The notes beneath the pieces were generated by a model. That model was not told where the DNA came from. It saw only the letters and a list, made by a program, of their open reading frames with translations, and did no database searches. Of a stretch of 32,304 nucleotides of DNA, positions 29,944 through 32,304 are shown piece by piece. How positions within the stretch are numbered: the stretch's first letter is position 1; the number at the start of each line of letters is the position of its first letter. Both the position numbers and the translations under genes were made by a program. The DNA comes from Actinomyces ruminis (GTDB taxonomy: Bacteria > Actinomycetota > Actinomycetes > Actinomycetales > Actinomycetaceae): positions 1 to 32,304 of the forward strand of contig NZ_MTPX02000061.1 of NCBI RefSeq assembly GCF_002154335.2. Direction: 5' to 3'.

Positions 29944-29980
29944 ACCACCGGTTCGGACCGCCCGCGCGGCACACAACGGC

Positions 29981-30036
29981 GGTCCAAACAGGGGAACGCG
30001 GTCCAAACAGGGAAAAGGGGTCCAAACTGAGGCAAC
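29981..30036. repeat. three tandem 19-bp repeats starting GGTCCAAAC
   Basis: GGTCCAAAC occurs at 29981, 30000 and 30019, exactly 19 bp apart. The tails of the units (AGGGGAACGC, AGGGAAAAGG, TGAGGCAACT) are less alike. The array fills the gap between the converging kinase-like and Clp_N-SRPBCC genes. Its layout resembles one half of the GGTCGTGCA array at 15182-15230. Confidence 0.85.
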
Positions 30037-31005
30037 TCATGTGGCGGCTACCGTCCTGGCGATGGACCCGAGGGTGGAGACCATGCCGAGGCGCGTGAGC
30101 CTCCGCGTCACCGGGTGCGCCAGCCGTCCGGACAGACGCCAGATTCGGTAGGCGCGGGTGAAGGTGAGCGCGCATCCGCCTGGGGCGAGCGCCAGATCGA
30201 AGCGGTCATAGGCGAAGCCCCGTCCGGGAGCGGGTCCGTTCAACAGGGTCTTGACCCAGACGACTGAATCCGGCGTCGGTTCCAAGCGCCTCCAGTGCAG
30301 GTCCGCATGGCGGCCTCCGGACCGTGAGTCGCTCCTAGTGATGATGCCGTCTGGACGGGTGGCGCGTATCTCCGCGGCGAGGACCGCCCAACTGGATAGT
30401 AGTGACGGGTCGGCCAAGACACTGTGCACCTGGGTCGGCGGTGCGGAGACGAACCGGCTCAGGCGCACAGCGGCCGACGGCTGCTCGGCAAGCAGCGTGC
30501 GGTCGACCGTGACGCCGGCACGGCGTGCGACTGGGCTCGGTCGGCGCAGTTCGTAGGCGGCAAGATCCTTGCATAAGCGGTCCGGATCAACGCCGAGTCG
30601 TACGAGTAGGCGAATCGGTACCTCGGTGCCCAGCAGTGCCCGCAAGGTTGACAGTGAGGTGTTGAACGAGGCTCGGCGGTCGCTCACGAGTTGCTGAGCT
30701 CGAGCGGACATGGGTATCTCACCGAGATCCGCCAATGGCGTGTTGCCGGCACGTTCTGGCAGGTTCTTCGGCATGGCGGAGACGTCGACGCCGATGGCGG
30801 CGAGGTCGGTGTCAGCCACGTCCCGTATTGCGCCTCGGGCGTCGGCCAAGGTCACGCCATGGGAGCCCAGTAGGGCTGCGGCCGCGCCGCCCTCAGCAAG
30901 CAGGCCCAGGAGCAGATGGTCCAGATCGACCTCGGGATGGCGCAGTCGACCCGCTTCGTACCAGGAACAGGTGATCAAGGCGAACAGATGTGTAGTCGTA
31001 CTCAT
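30037..31005 (-). CDS. Clp N-terminal-domain/SRPBCC fusion protein
   Basis: A 322-residue protein without signal peptide or membrane segment. Residues 1 to about 150 look like the two-repeat Clp N-domain used for substrate or adaptor binding: DLDHLLLGLLAEGGAAAALL near 28-46 and TLRALLGTEVPIRLLVRLGV near 120-139. No Clp ATPase follows. Instead, from about 178 to the end is a START/SRPBCC-like domain (VRLSRFVSAPPTQVHSVLAD, SLLSSWAVLAAEIRAT, GGCALTFTRAYRIW) able to hold a hydrophobic ligand. The ATG at 31005 lies two bases after the HTH gene's stop, so the two are translationally coupled. Such HTH/Clp_N pairs occur in actinobacteria; the function is unknown, though a ligand-sensing adaptor is a fair inference. 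Confidence 0.75.
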   Translation of the reverse strand: MSTTTHLFALITCSWYEAGRLRHPEVDLDHLLLGLLAEGGAAAALLGSHGVTLADARGAIRDVADTDLAAIGVDVSAMPKNLPERAGNTPLADLGEIPMSARAQQLVSDRRASFNTSLSTLRALLGTEVPIRLLVRLGVDPDRLCKDLAAYELRRPSPVARRAGVTVDRTLLAEQPSAAVRLSRFVSAPPTQVHSVLADPSLLSSWAVLAAEIRATRPDGIITRSDSRSGGRHADLHWRRLEPTPDSVVWVKTLLNGPAPGRGFAYDRFDLALAPGGCALTFTRAYRIWRLSGRLAHPVTRRLTRLGMVSTLGSIARTVAAT

Positions 31006-31007
31006 GG

Positions 31008-31274
31008 TCAACGGGACCTCTTTCGTGTAGGGGCCAGACCCGGCTCCACGCGCTTGGCGTATTTCTTGTGTACGGCCTGGCGGGTGACGCCCAGATGGTT
31101 CGCGATCTGAGTCCAACTCATACCGGCGTGCAGCGCGGCCTCGACCTGTGCGAGCTCCAGGGATTCGGTGAGTCGGCGTAATGCCGCTACGGCGCGCAGG
31201 CCGGCTACGGGATGGGCAGTATCCGCTGCGGCGGTGGCCACCTGATCGGGCGATGGAGTGGTTGAAGCAACCAT
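31008..31274 (-). CDS. small helix-turn-helix DNA-binding protein
   Basis: An 88-residue protein whose C-terminal half is a clear helix-turn-helix: LELAQVEAALHAGMSWTQIA then NHLGVTRQAVHKKYAKRV, followed by a basic tail. The N-terminal 40 residues are Ala/Thr-rich and short. It is the first gene of a two-gene operon with the Clp_N-SRPBCC protein. The start ATG 31274 lies six bases after TAGGTT, with TTGACG 18 bp further up, so the mRNA should be leaderless. Two CAAC-N4-GTTG boxes overlap these promoter elements and are the obvious candidate operator for this protein. Autoregulation is inference. Confidence 0.85.
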   Translation of the reverse strand: MVASTTPSPDQVATAAADTAHPVAGLRAVAALRRLTESLELAQVEAALHAGMSWTQIANHLGVTRQAVHKKYAKRVEPGLAPTRKRSR

Positions 31275-31279
31275 GCAAG

Positions 31280-31319
31280 CAACCTACGTTGACAAGTGTG
31301 GGGACGTCAACCTCAGTTG
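31280..31319. promoter_or_regulatory. paired CAACCTNNGTTG boxes over the HTH operon promoter
   Basis: CAACCTACGTTG (31280-31291) and CAACCTCAGTTG (31308-31319) are each palindromic in CAAC-N4-GTTG and lie 28 bp apart centre to centre. On the minus strand the first covers the -10 TAGGTT (31281-31286) and the second covers the -35 TTGACG (31305-31310), with an 18-bp spacer. Together they also form the larger dyad GTTGAC-N12-GTCAAC. Binding here would block RNA polymerase. Confidence 0.75.
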
Positions 31320-31419
31320 CTAGATGTGGATGGCGCGCTCGGTCACCGCCCTCGCCGGGGCCGTTAGCCGCCCTCCTCAAGGAGCGGTGGCCTCGCGGCG
31401 GGCGCCTATCGATGACAAT

Positions 31420-31447
31420 GGGGCCCGCACGCAAAGGTGCGGGCCCC
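31420..31447. terminator. hairpin terminator after the dihydrolipoamide acyltransferase gene
   Basis: GGGGCCCGCAC pairs perfectly with GTGCGGGCCCC around a GCAAAG loop, 49 bp downstream of the acyltransferase stop. There is no T tract. The stretch 31320-31419 between it and the HTH promoter shows no coding potential. Confidence 0.75.
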
Positions 31448-31495
31448 AAGGCGGTCGCAGCGTCGGACGGCGCAGACGAACCATAAGTGAAGGCG

Positions 31496-32304
31496 CTACA
31501 GCCCCAGCTCGCCGGCGAAGTCGCCCTCCTCCAGGCGCTTCTTGACGGTCATGAGGTACCGCGACGCGTCCGCGCCGTCGACCAGCCGGTGGTCGTAGGA
31601 CAACGACAGGTAGCACACCGAGCGCACGGCGATCACCTCGTTGCCGTCGGCGTCCTTGACCACGCGCGGTTGCCGGGTGATGGCGCCCAGTCCAAGGATG
31701 GCGACCTCCGGCTGGTTGATGATCGGGGTGTCGAACAGGGCACCGCCGGAGCCGGTGTTGGTGATCGTGAAGGTGGCGCCCGACAACTCTCCCGGTTCGA
31801 CCTTGTTGTCCCGGGTGCGTGCCGCCAGATCGTTGATGCGCTTGGCCAGACCCGGGATGTTCAGCTCACCCGCGTGCTTGACCACCGGCACGTACAGGCC
31901 CCGCGGCGTATCGACCGCGATCCCGATGTGCTCGACGTCGTGGTAGGTCACCTGGTCATCGGCGATGGTGGCGTTCAGCTTCGGGTGCGCCTTGAGCGCC
32001 TCGGTGGCGGCCGCGACGAAGAACGGCAGGTAGGTGAGCTTGGTGCCGTTGCGCGCGAGGAACTCGTCCTTGGCCCGGGCACGCAGCGCGGCGATGCGGG
32101 TGACATCGACCTCCACGACCGTGGTCAGCTGGGCAGAGGTCTGCAGCGAGGCCATCATGCGCTCGCTGATCAGGCGGCGCAGGCGACTCATCTTCTCGGT
32201 GCGGCCACGCAGCTCGCTGCCCTCCGACGCCGGTGCGGGCCGGGCTGCACCCGTGGCGGCGGTGACTGTCGTGGGCGCGGGCTGGGCGGGGGCCTCCGGT
32301 GCCG
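31496..32304 (-). CDS. sucB: dihydrolipoamide acyltransferase (E2), N-terminus off the right edge
   Basis: The frame is open from base 32304 and contains, from its N-terminal side, an Ala/Pro linker (APEAPAQPAPTTVTAATGAA), the start of the catalytic domain RTEKMSRLRRLISERMMASL, and TVVEVDVTRI. GIAVDTPRGLYVPVVKHAG, FTITNTGSGGALFDTPIINQ and the active-site segment SYDHRLVDGADASRYL follow. The lipoyl and E1/E3-binding domains lie beyond the window. E2 passes acyl groups from E1 to coenzyme A. In mycobacteria the gene at this position (dlaT, formerly sucB) serves pyruvate dehydrogenase; with aceE, lipA and lipB nearby that is the likely role here, although annotation pipelines often call it the 2-oxoglutarate enzyme. 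The start is not in the window. Confidence 0.94.
   Translation of the reverse strand, partial: APEAPAQPAPTTVTAATGAARPAPASEGSELRGRTEKMSRLRRLISERMMASLQTSAQLTTVVEVDVTRIAALRARAKDEFLARNGTKLTYLPFFVAAATEALKAHPKLNATIADDQVTYHDVEHIGIAVDTPRGLYVPVVKHAGELNIPGLAKRINDLAARTRDNKVEPGELSGATFTITNTGSGGALFDTPIINQPEVAILGLGAITRQPRVVKDADGNEVIAVRSVCYLSLSYDHRLVDGADASRYLMTVKKRLEEGDFAGELGL

Noticed and set aside
29981..30036. CRISPR or transposon end
   Set aside because: Units are only 19 bp with no unique spacers, no terminal inverted repeats and no transposase nearby.

Overview
The window looks like chromosomal DNA of a high-GC actinobacterium, most likely Actinomyces or another member of the Actinomycetaceae. Reasons: strong G/C bias at third codon positions, frequent GTG starts, many promoters with a TANNNT -10 placed for leaderless transcripts, a homodimeric E1 pyruvate dehydrogenase, paired glutamine synthetases with GlnE, and a gene order that I recall from memory as broadly co-linear with the Mycobacterium tuberculosis Rv2215-Rv2242 block. 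The species cannot be fixed from the sequence alone.

Layout. 1-502: truncated PucR-type regulator (-) with an in-frame 111-bp tandem duplication. 678-2174: aspA (+). 2214-4967: aceE (-). 5265-5669: DUF3052 protein (+). 5733-5805: tRNA-Val. 5832-6568: DUF218/YdcF-like membrane protein (+). 6496-7667: class I aminotransferase (-). 7862-8050: an unusual tRNA-Ile-like gene and a tRNA-Leu. 8071-9739: Nif3-like protein and a coiled-coil zinc-ribbon-family protein. 9800-10194: RNase P RNA and a strong terminator. 10337-11496: membrane-anchored DUF4352-like protein (-). 11652-14279: map (-), histidine phosphatase (+), panB (-). 14371-15433: a poorly coding stretch with one hypothetical gene and a symmetric 20-bp-phased repeat. 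15434-20386: glnA2-glnE (+). 20434-21080: second histidine phosphatase. 21140-23903: amino-acid ABC transporter operon (-). 24001-25425: glnA (-). 25594-26316: DUF4191 (-). 26353-28269: divergent lipA/lipB. 28428-29943: kinase-like membrane protein (+). 30037-31274: HTH regulator plus Clp_N-SRPBCC protein (-). 31496-32304: truncated dihydrolipoamide acyltransferase (-).

Two themes tie the genes together. One is pyruvate dehydrogenase: E1 (aceE), E2 (sucB/dlaT), and the enzymes that make and attach its lipoyl cofactor (lipA, lipB). The other is nitrogen: two glutamine synthetases, their adenylyltransferase GlnE, and a glutamine/glutamate-type uptake system.

At least thirteen single-base deletions break ten genes, most of them at short homopolymers. 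Adding one base at each restores an uninterrupted conserved protein. They are best read as sequencing or assembly errors, not pseudogenes, and affected genes are given here with full, repaired extents.

The observations most worth following are: the tRNA at 7862-7952, which carries two consecutive anticodon-like hairpins, both with isoleucine anticodons; the paired CAAC-N4-GTTG boxes over the promoter of the HTH/Clp_N-SRPBCC operon; the symmetric 20-bp-phased array upstream of glnA2; and the constant TANNNT-N6-start spacing at nine genes.
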